This document shows, in pieces, positions 1 through 8,203 of a stretch of 44,003 nucleotides of DNA. The DNA lies in contig NZ_JANLGI010000026.1 in assembly GCF_024655635.1 (NCBI RefSeq), positions 1-44,003 of the forward strand. The letters are read 5' to 3'. A program made the position numbers and the translations under genes. A model generated the notes under the pieces. The model saw only the letters and a list, made by a program, of their open reading frames with translations, was not told the origin of the DNA and did no database searches. Numbering within the stretch: the first letter of the stretch is position 1; every line of letters begins with the position of its first letter. The DNA comes from Allobosea sp. 47.2.35 (GTDB lineage: Bacteria; Pseudomonadota; Alphaproteobacteria; Rhizobiales; Beijerinckiaceae).

Positions 1-91
1 CATTGGCGAGCTCGACGCCGGAACCGTCCGCCTTCACGCGGATCTTCACGTTGTAATCAACCACCCGCTTGACGGGCACCAAGATCTTCAT
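1..91 (-). CDS. etfB: Electron transfer flavoprotein beta subunit, N-terminal part
   Basis: This is the first 30 codons of a minus-strand gene that runs off the left edge of the window. The start ATG lies at 89-91. The translation opens [20 protein letters not shown], which is the highly conserved EtfB amino terminus and the first beta strand of its AMP-binding fold. EtfB pairs with EtfA to carry electrons from acyl-CoA and other flavin dehydrogenases to ETF:ubiquinone oxidoreductase. The frame stays open to base 1. In related alphaproteobacteria etfB lies downstream of the adenosyltransferase and HIG1 genes, as it does here, which supports the call. Only the N-terminus can be judged. Confidence 0.9.
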   Translation of the reverse strand, partial: MKILVPVKRVVDYNVKIRVKADGSGVELAN

Positions 92-186
92 CGCCAGATC
101 ACCGTTCAGAAGAGATGAGCCTCGCGCCGCGCTGTCCCTGACAGCAGGACAGCGGCATCGCGGCCCTCGGCTGGAATGCGCTGGGA

Positions 187-215
187 CCGTAACGACGCCC
201 GTTTGCGCTTGTCAA
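187..215 (-). promoter_or_regulatory. Probable housekeeping promoter of etfB
   Basis: On the minus strand a perfect -35 TTGACA (210-215) is followed after 17 bases by TTACGG (187-192) as the -10. This predicts a start near base 180 and a leader of about 90 bases before the etfB ATG. The 164-base gap between rhomboid and etfB holds no gene. The leader also contains a 7-bp inverted repeat (GCTGTCC/GGACAGC) near 139-161. The -10 is poor, so this is a sequence match only. Confidence 0.5.
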
Positions 216-255
216 CGTCCGTCCGGGCCCGAGTCGGGGGCAAAACAGCGCGGCT

Positions 256-957
256 TCAGCCACGGGCGGGCTTGCGCCCGAACAGGGCGATGCTGCGGTG
301 CACGAAGAGCGGGGTCAGCGCGGCGCCCGTCGCCAGCCCGCCCAGATGCGCCCACCAGCCGACATTGCCGTCGGCGCCGAGCAGGGCGGAAGCGGCCTGC
401 AGCAGGATCCAGCCGCCGAGCGCATAGAGGGCGGGAATGTGGATCGGAATCCAGTTGAAGGCGAGGCCCCAGATCCGGACCTGCGGATAGATCATCAGAT
501 AGGAGGCGATGACGCCGGAGATCGCACCCGAGGCGCCGATCAGCGGCTGCTGCGAATCCGGATACATACCGGCATGGAAGAGCGAGCCGCCGAGCCCGCA
601 GAGGAAGAAGAAGGCGAGGAAGCGGGCATGGCCCATCGCATCCTCGACATTGTCGCCGAAGACCCAGAGGAACAGCATGTTCCCGACGAGATGCGCGAGA
701 TTGGCGTGCAGCAGGATGTTGCTGAACAGGGTCGCCCAGGCCGGGACATGGGCAAGCCCTTCCGGCAATTGCGCCGTGCCGAACAGCACGGAGGGAATCA
801 TGCCGAAGCCGGCCATGATCGCCAGCTCCGCCTCCTCGCCGCCGGGCCAGAGCTGCAGCACGAGCTGAAGGGCGAGGCTGGCGCCGATCAGCCCGTAGGT
901 GATGTAGGGCGTTCGCATGAAGCGCAGCGGCACGCCGTCATGCAGGGGGACGAACAT
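256..957 (-). CDS. Rhomboid family intramembrane serine protease
   Basis: A 233-residue integral membrane protein with the six-helix rhomboid core. Rhomboids cleave transmembrane segments of substrate proteins within the inner membrane. The nucleophile motif GASGA gives catalytic Ser143, and the partner histidine is His204 in WWAHLGG. The oxyanion elements His89 and Asn93 are in AHLVGNMLFL. The length and the order of motifs are normal for the bacterial family, and all catalytic residues are present, so it should be active. The substrate is unknown. The gene lies 8 bases downstream of the adenosyltransferase gene, so the two are probably cotranscribed. The ATG start fits the family amino terminus (short polar stretch, then the first helix). 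Confidence 0.92.
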   Translation of the reverse strand: MFVPLHDGVPLRFMRTPYITYGLIGASLALQLVLQLWPGGEEAELAIMAGFGMIPSVLFGTAQLPEGLAHVPAWATLFSNILLHANLAHLVGNMLFLWVFGDNVEDAMGHARFLAFFFLCGLGGSLFHAGMYPDSQQPLIGASGAISGVIASYLMIYPQVRIWGLAFNWIPIHIPALYALGGWILLQAASALLGADGNVGWWAHLGGLATGAALTPLFVHRSIALFGRKPARG

Positions 958-965
958 GGCCGAGC

Positions 966-1547
966 TCAGCGATTCCCGCCGGGCACCCAGAGCACGTCGC
1001 CGGCTGCCTTGGCATTGAGGTAGCGGGAGGCGACGAACAGGAAGTCCGAAAGGCGGTTGATGTATTTCAGCGCGGGAGCGGTGACGGTCTCGCCCTCGGT
1101 CGCGGCGAGCTCGGTCATCAGGCGCTCGGCGCGGCGGCTGACGGTGCGCGCGAGATGGAGATGGGTCGCGGCCGGCGTGCCGCCGGGCAGGACGAAGGAG
1201 CGCAAGGGAGCGAGATCGGCGTTCAGCTGGTCGATCTCGACCTCGATCCGGTCGACCTGCGCCTGGACGATGCGCAGGGGTTCGAAGGCGAGGGGCTTGT
1301 CCGTCTCGGGCGTCGACAGATCGGCGCCGAGATCGAAGAGATCGTTGCTGATCCGGCCGAGCATGGCATCGACCAGCGCATCCTCCGTCGTTGCGTGCAG
1401 GCGGGCGAGGCCGATACAGGCATTGGTCTCGTCGACCGTGCCATAGGCGGCGACGCGCAGGTCGAATTTCGGGCGGCGCGGGCCGCTCGTCAGCCCGGTC
1501 GTGCCGTTGTCGCCGGTGCGCGTGTAGATGCGGTTGAGCTTGACCAT
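966..1547 (-). CDS. pduO: Cob(I)yrinic acid a,c-diamide adenosyltransferase, PduO type
   Basis: A 193-residue enzyme that transfers the 5'-deoxyadenosyl group of ATP to cob(I)alamin, giving the coenzyme form of B12. PduO-type marks are the N-terminal ATP-binding TRTGDNGTTGL (residues 9-19), YGTVDETNACIGLAR (about 35-50), SRRAERLMTEL and, near the end, the helix YINRLSDFLFVASRYLN. The length is typical for a homotrimeric PduO-type ATR without accessory domains. The aerobic cobaltochelatase genes cobS and cobT occur about 20 kb away in this window, so the host probably makes or remodels its own B12. The gene is tightly linked to the rhomboid gene downstream. The start ATG at 1547 gives the canonical amino terminus. 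Confidence 0.93.
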   Translation of the reverse strand: MVKLNRIYTRTGDNGTTGLTSGPRRPKFDLRVAAYGTVDETNACIGLARLHATTEDALVDAMLGRISNDLFDLGADLSTPETDKPLAFEPLRIVQAQVDRIEVEIDQLNADLAPLRSFVLPGGTPAATHLHLARTVSRRAERLMTELAATEGETVTAPALKYINRLSDFLFVASRYLNAKAAGDVLWVPGGNR

Positions 1548-1605
1548 GCCACGCTTATAGCGCGGCCCCGGCCGGACGGAAGCGCGTTTGCGGTGGGGCG
1601 TCCCG

Positions 1606-2202
1606 TCAGAATGTGTAACCGAGCCTTGCGCCGATATTGGCGGGGCCGCGGTTGCCGGTGCCCGGCTTGTCGGAGCAGCCGACCGTGCTGAAATGTTCGA
1701 GCGTGGTCACGAGGCTCCAGCGATCCGAGAGCCGGAAGCCGAGAGCGGCGGCCTCGCGCGTGCCGGTGTTGCAGCCGACCGCGAGGCGATTCTCCGGGAT
1801 GACCAGTCCGGTCTTGCCGTCGTTCAAGGCGGCGCCGAAGCTCGCCTCGACGAAGACGTCGCGCGTCACGTCGAAGGTCCAGGTTGCGCCGGCATAGGCA
1901 TAGCGCGTGCCGTTGAGATTGAGGCTCGCGCCGATGTTGAAGCGCGGGATGAAGGCCGCCGCGAGCCGGTCGCTCAGGGGAATGAGGCGGGGCGACAGCA
2001 GATCGGCGCTCAGGTTGGGCAGGCCACCCTCCCGGCCGCCGGGATTGGCGAGGCCGGCGCCGACACGGGCTTCCCATGCGGGAGCGGGTGGTTCGGTGGC
2101 GGGCGCGTAGCTGGAGACACTGCCGGAGAGGGACCGGGTCTGCGCTGAAGCGGCAGAGGCTGCCAGGCAAACGGCAAGAAGCGGCAACGCGACGCGAACC
2201 AT
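1606..2202 (-). CDS. Acyloxyacyl hydrolase / PagL-like lipid A deacylase
   Basis: A secreted outer-membrane beta-barrel protein of 198 residues. I start it at the ATG at 2202, because this is followed by a clean signal peptide (VALPLLAVCLAASAASAQ) and preceded by GAAGG at ribosome-binding distance. An in-frame ATG at 2376 would add 58 residues before the signal. The mature part alternates hydrophobic and polar residues and ends ARLGYTF, the terminal aromatic residue of barrel proteins. LEHFST near residue 170 matches the catalytic His-x-Ser region of the PagL/acyloxyacyl hydrolase family, which removes the 3-O-acyl chain from lipid A. The conserved Asn that often follows is Thr here, so activity is less certain than fold. 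The two mature cysteines (VGCNTGT and VGCSDK) may form a disulfide. Confidence 0.72.
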   Translation of the reverse strand: MVRVALPLLAVCLAASAASAQTRSLSGSVSSYAPATEPPAPAWEARVGAGLANPGGREGGLPNLSADLLSPRLIPLSDRLAAAFIPRFNIGASLNLNGTRYAYAGATWTFDVTRDVFVEASFGAALNDGKTGLVIPENRLAVGCNTGTREAAALGFRLSDRWSLVTTLEHFSTVGCSDKPGTGNRGPANIGARLGYTF

Positions 2203-2357
2203 GGGCCTTCGACGGTGAGCGGGTGAAGAGGCGTTAGTGAAGCACACATACTCGTGTCCGGAATGTGGCAAAGCCCGGTGATCCGGGTCTCCATCCACAG
2301 TCGCGCAAGTCGCGCGCTTCTTTGATTTCAATGGCTTGCGCGCAGTGTCGCAGGCGA

Positions 2358-2546
2358 TCAGCCGTTGCGCCACCACAGGACGATGACGATCAGGACGATG
2401 GCGACGAACTGCAGGATGACGCGCAGGCGCATCAATCGCTGCGAGGTATTGGCACTGCCGCCGCGCAGCATGTTGATCAGCCCGAGCAGCAGGACGACGG
2501 CGACGGCGCCGACCGCGACGGACACGAGCGTATTCGAAAACGTCAT
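2358..2546 (-). CDS. HIG1-domain twin transmembrane protein
   Basis: A 62-residue protein with two transmembrane helices (about 5-26 and 41-58) joined by a short polar loop. The segment SQRLMRLRVILQF matches the conserved loop of the HIG1/hypoxia-induced protein family. Mitochondrial relatives associate with respiratory complexes, while the bacterial role is not settled. In many Hyphomicrobiales this small gene sits immediately upstream of the adenosyltransferase and etfB, and it does here apart from the intervening PagL-like gene. The ATG at 2546 is the only sensible start. Confidence 0.8.
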   Translation of the reverse strand: MTFSNTLVSVAVGAVAVVLLLGLINMLRGGSANTSQRLMRLRVILQFVAIVLIVIVLWWRNG

Positions 2547-2618
2547 GGCGACACGCTTAGGACGGTGCGAGGGACTTGGCCAGCGTCCAGATGGGGCTGG
2601 CGCCGGTTGGGCAGTGGG

Positions 2619-3899
2619 TCAGCTCGTCGCAGCCGTCTGCGCGAGCGCTCGGCCGCGGACGGACATGGAGAGGTCGCCGGCGAGCGCGCGGCTGATCGAG
2701 GGCAGGCCGTCGAGCAGGTCGGGCACGAAGGCCTGCGACGGGGGCGGGCGGCGCGGCAGGGCATGGAGCGCTGCGGCCATCACGCGCGGGTCGCGCTCGC
2801 CCTCGCCGGTCTGCGAGGGGTCGTAGAGGACGTCGACCAGCTTGAGCTCGTCGGCGCGGCCGGCGCGGATCGCCTGTTCGAGGCGTGGCCGGACACGGGG
2901 CACGATCAGCGCCGGTTTGTCGAAGGACAGGATCTCGCAGAACGTATTGTAGCCGCCCATGGCGACGACGCAGTGGGCCCGGTTCATCAGCAGTTCGAGG
3001 CGAGGCTCGAAACCGAGGCCTTCGAGCTTCGGATTGCGGGCGATACGCTCGGCGAATTCCTTGCGCTTCTCGCGCGACATGAAGGGGCCGAAAACGATGA
3101 GCGCGGGCAGCTCGATCGTCGGATCAGCCTCATAGGCCGAGATCACCCAGTCGATCACGCCGGCGCCGTCGCCGCCGCCGCCTGGCGTGACCAGGATGAA
3201 GGGCTGCTTGGTGATGCGCGGATAGCGGTTCGGCGGCATCGGGCTCGGCACTGCGCGCTTGAGATAGCCCATGTAGCGCAGCTTGTCGGCGAAACGATGC
3301 TGGTTCGGCAGGCCGGTCAGCGGCTGATAGACGTTGTCGAGCCCGTAGACGAAGATGTCGTCATAGACCGTGTCGAGTGCGTCCAGCGCGCCGTTGCGGC
3401 TCCATTCCTCCAGTACGGCGGCAGGTTCGTCGAGCACGTCGCGCAGGCCGAGCACGATGCGGGCGCCGCGGCGGCGCAGGATGTCGAGCGAGGGCTTCAG
3501 TTCGCCGCGCAGGCCGACCGGTTCCTTGTCGACGATGACGACGTCGGGGTCGAAGGAGAGCACGGTCTGCTTGATGATGTCGGCCCGCAGGCGGATGGTG
3601 TCGTCGAGAGCGAGATTGAGATGGTGCGGCTCGTAGCTGCCGTCGCTCTGCTTCTCGACGCCGGGAATGCGGACATAGTCGACGCCGTCGCCGAACTGGA
3701 AGCTCGAGATCACCGACGAGCCGGAGACGATGATCACCGAGATATGCGGGAAGCTCGCGATCAGCGCATTGGCGATCGCGCGGCAGCGGCGGATATGGCC
3801 GAGCCCGAAGGTGTCGTGGCTGTAGATCAGGACGCGCGGAGCATGGGGGCTACGCGGCGCGCGTTCGGCGCCGGCAAGGTCGACGACGTTTGAAGGCAT
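2619..3899 (-). CDS. MurG-like glycosyltransferase (GT28-type), last gene of minus glycan operon
   Basis: A 426-residue GT-B fold protein. The N-terminal domain starts VLIYSHDTFGLGHIRRCRAI (about 23-42), the acceptor-side glycine loop of MurG-like enzymes. The C-terminal domain has LVTPGGGGDG (about 245) and the nucleotide-sugar site MGGYNTFCEILSFDKPALIVP (about 325), where GGYNT and the following Glu contact the donor. No signal peptide or membrane helix is evident, so it acts in the cytoplasm, perhaps at the membrane face. The sugar and acceptor are unknown. A second MurG-like gene (20273-21433) closes the divergent plus operon, which suggests both build the same polymer. It follows the deacetylase gene after 149 bases. 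The last 60 residues are low in similarity to MurG. Confidence 0.8.
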   Translation of the reverse strand: MPSNVVDLAGAERAPRSPHAPRVLIYSHDTFGLGHIRRCRAIANALIASFPHISVIIVSGSSVISSFQFGDGVDYVRIPGVEKQSDGSYEPHHLNLALDDTIRLRADIIKQTVLSFDPDVVIVDKEPVGLRGELKPSLDILRRRGARIVLGLRDVLDEPAAVLEEWSRNGALDALDTVYDDIFVYGLDNVYQPLTGLPNQHRFADKLRYMGYLKRAVPSPMPPNRYPRITKQPFILVTPGGGGDGAGVIDWVISAYEADPTIELPALIVFGPFMSREKRKEFAERIARNPKLEGLGFEPRLELLMNRAHCVVAMGGYNTFCEILSFDKPALIVPRVRPRLEQAIRAGRADELKLVDVLYDPSQTGEGERDPRVMAAALHALPRRPPPSQAFVPDLLDGLPSISRALAGDLSMSVRGRALAQTAATS

Positions 3900-4048
3900 C
3901 GGAACGTCGCCCCCCGGAAAGGCCAGACGACCTCTTGGCGAGGACGAACGCAGTTGAAAACTCTGGAGCGATTATAACTGGTTGCCGGGGACGATCCAAG
4001 CCCGTCGGAGCACTGTCGGACGCGATAATCCGCAGGCTGCCGATCACG

Positions 4049-4846
4049 TCATCGCAAGCCGGCATCGCCGTTCGCGGCGCTGCCGGGCAAGGCGATGAGA
4101 TGGCGCGGATCGACTACCCGGACCGCAGGGTGGGTGGCGGCGACGCTCAGGATATCGGAGAGGGCGGACCAGGCGGTTTCGTCGTGGTCGCGATGGTGGA
4201 GCAGCAGGCCCAACTCGATGTCGCCGGCCTCGCCTCGTCGTCTTTCCGCGAGTTGGGCGACGAGTTCGCCGAGAATATCGGGGGCCGGGCGGCCGATACG
4301 GCCGCCATGCCAGTCCATGATGTCGACATGGGTGTTGAGCAGGCGTGGGCCTCCTTCGGCGCCGAGGCGATAGCCCCGGAAGCAGGAGAGGCCGACAAAG
4401 CCGAGCGCGCCGAGGCGCGCGGCGTGGCCCTGGGCGACGCGGTTCCAGGGTGGCACGAAGATCGGCAGGGTGGTGTCGCCGAGCAGATCGTGCAGGCGCT
4501 GACGGCCTCGCGCAATGTCGCTATCGACATCGGCTGCTGCGCGCTCGGCGCCGAATTCCGATTTCTTGCTGCCGGCAGGGGCGTGGTTCTGATGGACGGC
4601 GCCATGCTGGCAGGGCCGCAGCAGCGGCATGCCGCGCAGCGCCGTTGCCAGGGCGGGCTCGGCGAGCAAGGGGATGACCGCGAGCAGGACCGGTGCCGTG
4701 AAGCGTTCGGCCAGATCCGAAAGGCGGTCGAGCGCCGGGCTCGGTGCCACGGCATCGTCGTCGCGGAGCCAGAGGCCGATCGTTCGGCCGGATTCGCTCC
4801 AGTGGTCGAGTTCGAGGGCGAGTGCCTGCCAATGCTTGGCATTCAT
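4049..4846 (-). CDS. Polysaccharide deacetylase-like protein (NodB homology)
   Basis: A 265-residue cytoplasmic-looking member of the CE4/NodB superfamily. These metal-dependent enzymes remove N- or O-acetyl groups from glycans. The metal-site motif appears as LRDDD (about 27-31), the His pair as HGAVHQNH (about 82-89), and later motifs as PPWNR (about 131) and LLHHRDHDE. The order matches NodB motifs 1-5, but the second motif is HGxxHxxH rather than the usual HS/TxxH. No signal peptide is seen, whereas most CE4 deacetylases are exported. This suggests action on a lipid-linked or cytoplasmic intermediate. The start ATG overlaps the stop of the upstream GT4 gene in an ATGA, indicating translational coupling. 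Confidence 0.8.
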   Translation of the reverse strand: MNAKHWQALALELDHWSESGRTIGLWLRDDDAVAPSPALDRLSDLAERFTAPVLLAVIPLLAEPALATALRGMPLLRPCQHGAVHQNHAPAGSKKSEFGAERAAADVDSDIARGRQRLHDLLGDTTLPIFVPPWNRVAQGHAARLGALGFVGLSCFRGYRLGAEGGPRLLNTHVDIMDWHGGRIGRPAPDILGELVAQLAERRRGEAGDIELGLLLHHRDHDETAWSALSDILSVAATHPAVRVVDPRHLIALPGSAANGDAGLR

Positions 4847-5982
4847 GGCGTGGCTTTCCCGGGAGACGATTTCAGCTTGGCGCGGCGGTTCCGGATGGCC
4901 AGCGCTAGGCCTTCCGCCAGCCTTTCGGCGGCGCGTGCCGGTGTACGCTCGGCGAGGATGAAGCGGCGCGCGGCCGAGCCCATGCTGTCGCGCAAAGCCT
5001 TGTCGCGCAGCAGGCTGGTCAGTGCTGCGGCGAGCGCTGCCTCGTCGTGCTCCGGGACGAGCAGGGCAGTTTCGCCGGATCGCACGGTCTCGGACACGCC
5101 ACCACTGTCGAAGGCGACGACCGGCAAGCCCGCTGCCTGGGCTTCGAGATAGACCAGCCCATAGGCCTCGCCGATGCCCGGCCAGATGAAGATGTCGTGC
5201 CGGGCCAACTCGGCTTGCGTGGCGTCACGGTCGAGCTGGCCGCGCCAGGTGATGCGGTCTGCAGGGAGACGAGCGAAAGCAGCGCCGATCTCGGCATGGC
5301 AGGGGCCATCGCCGATGATGGTCAGCGTCCAGTCCTCTTTCCGGCAGCAGTCGAGGATGCGGGCGAGGGTGAGATAGCTCTTCAGCTTGGCGCCGTCGCG
5401 CATCATGGCGACGGTGATCAGGCGCGGTGCGCCTGGCGAGGCGACAGACCGGGTGGTTTCAGGGCCGGTTGCGATGAAGGGGGGTAGGGACAGCAGAGCC
5501 GTGCCCGCGCTCCGCCAGCGTTCGAGCCCCTGCCGGTCGCGATCGGTGAAGTAGAAATGGACATCGCCGGCCGCGAGCGCCTGCCGGGCGGCTGCGGCGT
5601 GCGCGGCCCATTCACCGCTGGTCCGCCGGGTGGAATCGCTGGATTCGGCGGTGACATAGGGGATGCCGAGCGCCGTTGTCATCTCAGGGCCTAGGAAGTC
5701 CGGCGAGCGGTAGTAGTTGTGATAGGTGAACCAGAGATCGGGCCGTGGCTTGCCTTCCCGATAGCTGGCGAGCAGGGCATCGCGCAGGCCGGCGGCATCG
5801 GCGGCGGCGCTTTCGAAACGAGCGGGGTCGGGCTCGCGAAAATAAGCCCTGGGTGCGCCGACCGGCTCGACGGCATGGCCGAGGCTTTCGAGCGCGGCTA
5901 CGAGCTGGCGGGCCATGCGGCGGTCGCCGGAGACGCCATCGTCTCCGAGCGGGTTGAGCGGGGTGTGGAACGCGATGCGCAA
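4843..5982 (-). CDS. Glycosyltransferase family 4 protein
   Basis: About 379 residues, GT-B fold. I begin it at a TTG (5980-5982), because the frame upstream overlaps the permease gene and the N-terminal strand RIAFHTPLNPLGDDGVSGDRR follows at once; GAAGA lies upstream. The C-terminal GT4 donor domain has ITVAMMRDGAKLKSYL, IIGDGP, and the E-x7-E region PGIGEAYGLVYLEAQAAGLPVVAF, which binds the nucleotide diphosphate sugar. It therefore transfers a sugar, with retention of configuration, to an unknown acceptor. It is coupled by ATGA overlap to the deacetylase and lies 32 bases after the permease. Its counterpart in the plus operon is 19026-20276. The open frame extends far upstream, but that part is antisense-free shadow of the permease. 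Confidence 0.82.
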   Translation of the reverse strand: MRIAFHTPLNPLGDDGVSGDRRMARQLVAALESLGHAVEPVGAPRAYFREPDPARFESAAADAAGLRDALLASYREGKPRPDLWFTYHNYYRSPDFLGPEMTTALGIPYVTAESSDSTRRTSGEWAAHAAAARQALAAGDVHFYFTDRDRQGLERWRSAGTALLSLPPFIATGPETTRSVASPGAPRLITVAMMRDGAKLKSYLTLARILDCCRKEDWTLTIIGDGPCHAEIGAAFARLPADRITWRGQLDRDATQAELARHDIFIWPGIGEAYGLVYLEAQAAGLPVVAFDSGGVSETVRSGETALLVPEHDEAALAAALTSLLRDKALRDSMGSAARRFILAERTPARAAERLAEGLALAIRNRRAKLKSSPGKATP

Positions 5983-6014
5983 GGCGGTCTTCGTGGGGCG
6001 GTGCGTGTCTGATG

Positions 6015-7202
6015 TCAGCGGTAGGGATCGGCCGCGTCGCGCAGGCCGTCGCCGAGGAAGTTGAAGGCGAGGATGATCACGATCACGGGCACGACCGGAT
6101 AGAGCAGCCAGGGATAGAGCGCCACCACATTGATGTTCTGGGCCTCGTTGAGCATCACGCCCCAGCTCGTGATCGGCGGCCGCAGGCCGAGCCCGAGGAA
6201 GGACAGCGCTGTCTCGCCGAGGATGGTCTTGGGGATGGTGATCGTGGCCGAGGCGATGAGATGGCTCATGAAGCCGGGCACGAGATGAAGCGCGATGATG
6301 CGCTTTGGCTTGGCGCCCATCAATTGGGCGGCAACGACATAATCCTCTTCGCGTAGCGAGAGCAGTTTTGAGCGTACCGAGCGGGCAAGCCCGGTCCAGT
6401 CCATCAGGCCTAGGATCACCGTGATGCCGAAATAGACCAGCAGCGGGCTCCAGGTCGGCGGCAGGATCGAGGCCAGCGCCAGCCAGAGCGGGATATGCGG
6501 CAGCGACTGCACGATCTCGATGATGCGTTGGACGAAGAGATCGACGCGGCCGCCATAATAGCCGGCGATGCCGCCGATGATGACGCCGAGCACGAAGGAG
6601 ACGGAGACGCCGAGCAGGCCGATCGAGAGTGAGATGCGCCCGCCATAGAGGATGCGGGAGAGCATGTCGCGGCCGAGTCGGTCGGAGCCGAGCCAGAAGA
6701 AGGTGCCGTCCTTGGGCGGGCAGACGAGGCGTCGGTTGCCGGGGATCAGGCCCCAGAACATGTAGCTGTCGCCCTCGCAGAAGAAGCGCAGTTTCTGCGG
6801 GCGCGTGGTGTCGACCTCGTACTCGCGCTTCAAGTTCTCCATGTTGAGGCGCATTGTGTAGGGGTAGACGAAGGGGCCGATGAAGCTGCCCTCGTGGAAG
6901 AGATGGACGCTCTGAGCGGGGGCCCGGATGAAGTCGGTGTTGCGCGTCGTGTAGTGATAGGGCGCGAGGAACTCGGCAAAAGCCGCCATCGCGTAGATCG
7001 CGAGGATCACCACGGCGGAGATGACCGCGAGCCGGTGCTTGCGGAACTTCCACCACATCAACTGCCATTGCGAGGCGAGATAGACCCGCTCCTGCTCCGG
7101 CGTCATCGTCTCGGTGGCATAGGGTTCGAACGGGGCCGTCGAGACCTCGTGCGCCAGGGGCGCGCCGTCCGGCGGCAGATGGGAGAGCGAGGTCGCCTTC
7201 AC
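6015..7202 (-). CDS. ABC transporter permease, Opp/DppC type with large insertion
   Basis: A 395-residue inner-membrane subunit of a family 5 (peptide/oligosaccharide) importer. It starts at a GTG (7200-7202) that overlaps the stop of the other permease as GTGA. The order is a cytoplasmic N-terminus of about 60 residues (QWQLMWWKFRKHRLA), helix 1, and a periplasmic stretch of roughly 120 residues. The binding-protein-dependent permease domain follows, beginning at LGSDRLGRDMLSRILYGGR. The coupling helix with the EAA-like motif is AAQLMGAKPKRIIALHLVPG. The 120-residue periplasmic insert, with two Cys (FFCEGD and RLVCPP), is much longer than in DppC and may cap the substrate path. It pairs with the DppB-type permease next to it. 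Confidence 0.9.
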   Translation of the reverse strand: MKATSLSHLPPDGAPLAHEVSTAPFEPYATETMTPEQERVYLASQWQLMWWKFRKHRLAVISAVVILAIYAMAAFAEFLAPYHYTTRNTDFIRAPAQSVHLFHEGSFIGPFVYPYTMRLNMENLKREYEVDTTRPQKLRFFCEGDSYMFWGLIPGNRRLVCPPKDGTFFWLGSDRLGRDMLSRILYGGRISLSIGLLGVSVSFVLGVIIGGIAGYYGGRVDLFVQRIIEIVQSLPHIPLWLALASILPPTWSPLLVYFGITVILGLMDWTGLARSVRSKLLSLREEDYVVAAQLMGAKPKRIIALHLVPGFMSHLIASATITIPKTILGETALSFLGLGLRPPITSWGVMLNEAQNINVVALYPWLLYPVVPVIVIILAFNFLGDGLRDAADPYR

Positions 7203-8200
7203 TTGGTCGCGGCTCCCTGCAGGCGGATGCGCGGATCGAGGATGGCGAGCGCGATGTCCGAGATCAGCACGCCGATCACGGTCAGGAAGGACAGGAACAT
7301 CAGGAAGGAGCCGGCGAGATACATGTCCTGGCTCTGCAGGGCGCGGATGAGCAGGGGGCCGGTGGTCTGCAGCGAGAGCACGATGGCGACGACCTCGGCG
7401 CCCGAGACGATCGAGGGCAGGATGTCGCCGATATCCGAGATGAAGAAGTTGAGTGACATCCGCAGCGGATATTTCCGCAACGCCTTGCCGGGCGGCAGGC
7501 CCTTGGCGCGGGCCGTGACGTAGTACTGTTTCTGCAATTCGTCGAGGAGGTTCGCGCGCAAGGCCCGGATCATGCCGGCGGTGCCGCCGGCGCCGATGAT
7601 GATGACGGGAATCCAGAGGTGCTCCAGCACCGACTTGAGCTTGGCCCAGCTCATCGGCTGGTTGAGATAGGCGGGATCGACGAGCCCGCCGATCGAGGTC
7701 CCGAACCAGACATTGGCGAAATACATGAAGACCAGCGCCAGCAGGAAATGCGGCACGGCAAGCCCGACGAGGCCGAGGAAGGTCAGGCCGTAATCGCCCC
7801 AGCTGTACTGGTGCGTGGCCGAGTAGATGCCGATCGGGAAGGCAACGACCCAGGTGAAGATGATGGTGGCGAAGGAGACCATCATCGTCAGCAGCAGGCG
7901 GTCGCCGACGATCTCCCTGACAGGGCGTTGGTACTCGAAGGAATAGCCCATATCCCCCTGGAGCAGGCCCGCGACCCAGCGGACATAGCGCTCCACCGGT
8001 GGCCGGTCGAAGCCGTATTCCTGCTTCAGGAACTCGATGCGGCTCATGTCCGCCTTCTCGCCCTGGGCCTGCATCTCGGCCGCGAGCGTCTCGAAGTAAT
8101 CGCCTTCGGGCAGGTTGATCACGGTGAAGATCAGCGCGCTGGTGACGATCAGCGTCGGGATCATGATCAGGATGCGCTTGAGGATGTAGCGTAGCAGCAC
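7199..8200 (-). CDS. ABC transporter permease, Opp/DppB type
   Basis: A 333-residue permease with the DppB layout: helix 1 at residues 9-29, a large periplasmic loop (LPEGDYFETLAAEMQAQ to LLQGDMGYSF), then five helices. The EAA-type coupling loop is YVTARAKGLPPGKALRKYPLR (about 228). It forms the translocation channel with the product of 6015-7202. The start is a GTG three bases after the stop of the binding-protein gene. The loop includes QEYGFDRPPVERYVRWV, a conserved feature of family 5 permeases. The operon order (ATPase, binding protein, DppB, DppC) indicates a complete importer. Substrate cannot be read from the sequence; the lyase at the head of the operon makes an oligosaccharide a reasonable guess. 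Confidence 0.92.
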   Translation of the reverse strand: MLLRYILKRILIMIPTLIVTSALIFTVINLPEGDYFETLAAEMQAQGEKADMSRIEFLKQEYGFDRPPVERYVRWVAGLLQGDMGYSFEYQRPVREIVGDRLLLTMMVSFATIIFTWVVAFPIGIYSATHQYSWGDYGLTFLGLVGLAVPHFLLALVFMYFANVWFGTSIGGLVDPAYLNQPMSWAKLKSVLEHLWIPVIIIGAGGTAGMIRALRANLLDELQKQYYVTARAKGLPPGKALRKYPLRMSLNFFISDIGDILPSIVSGAEVVAIVLSLQTTGPLLIRALQSQDMYLAGSFLMFLSFLTVIGVLISDIALAILDPRIRLQGAATK

Positions 8201-8203
8201 GGG

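Noticed and set aside
2265..3893. Long plus-strand frame of about 540 codons
   Set aside because: Antisense shadow of the MurG-like gene; composition is Arg/Asp/Glu/Gly-rich with no family motif, as expected opposite a GC-rich gene.
4843..7068. A single 741-residue minus-strand frame
   Set aside because: Only 4843-5982 looks like a glycosyltransferase. The upstream part is Arg/Pro/His-rich out-of-frame shadow of the permease gene 6015-7202.
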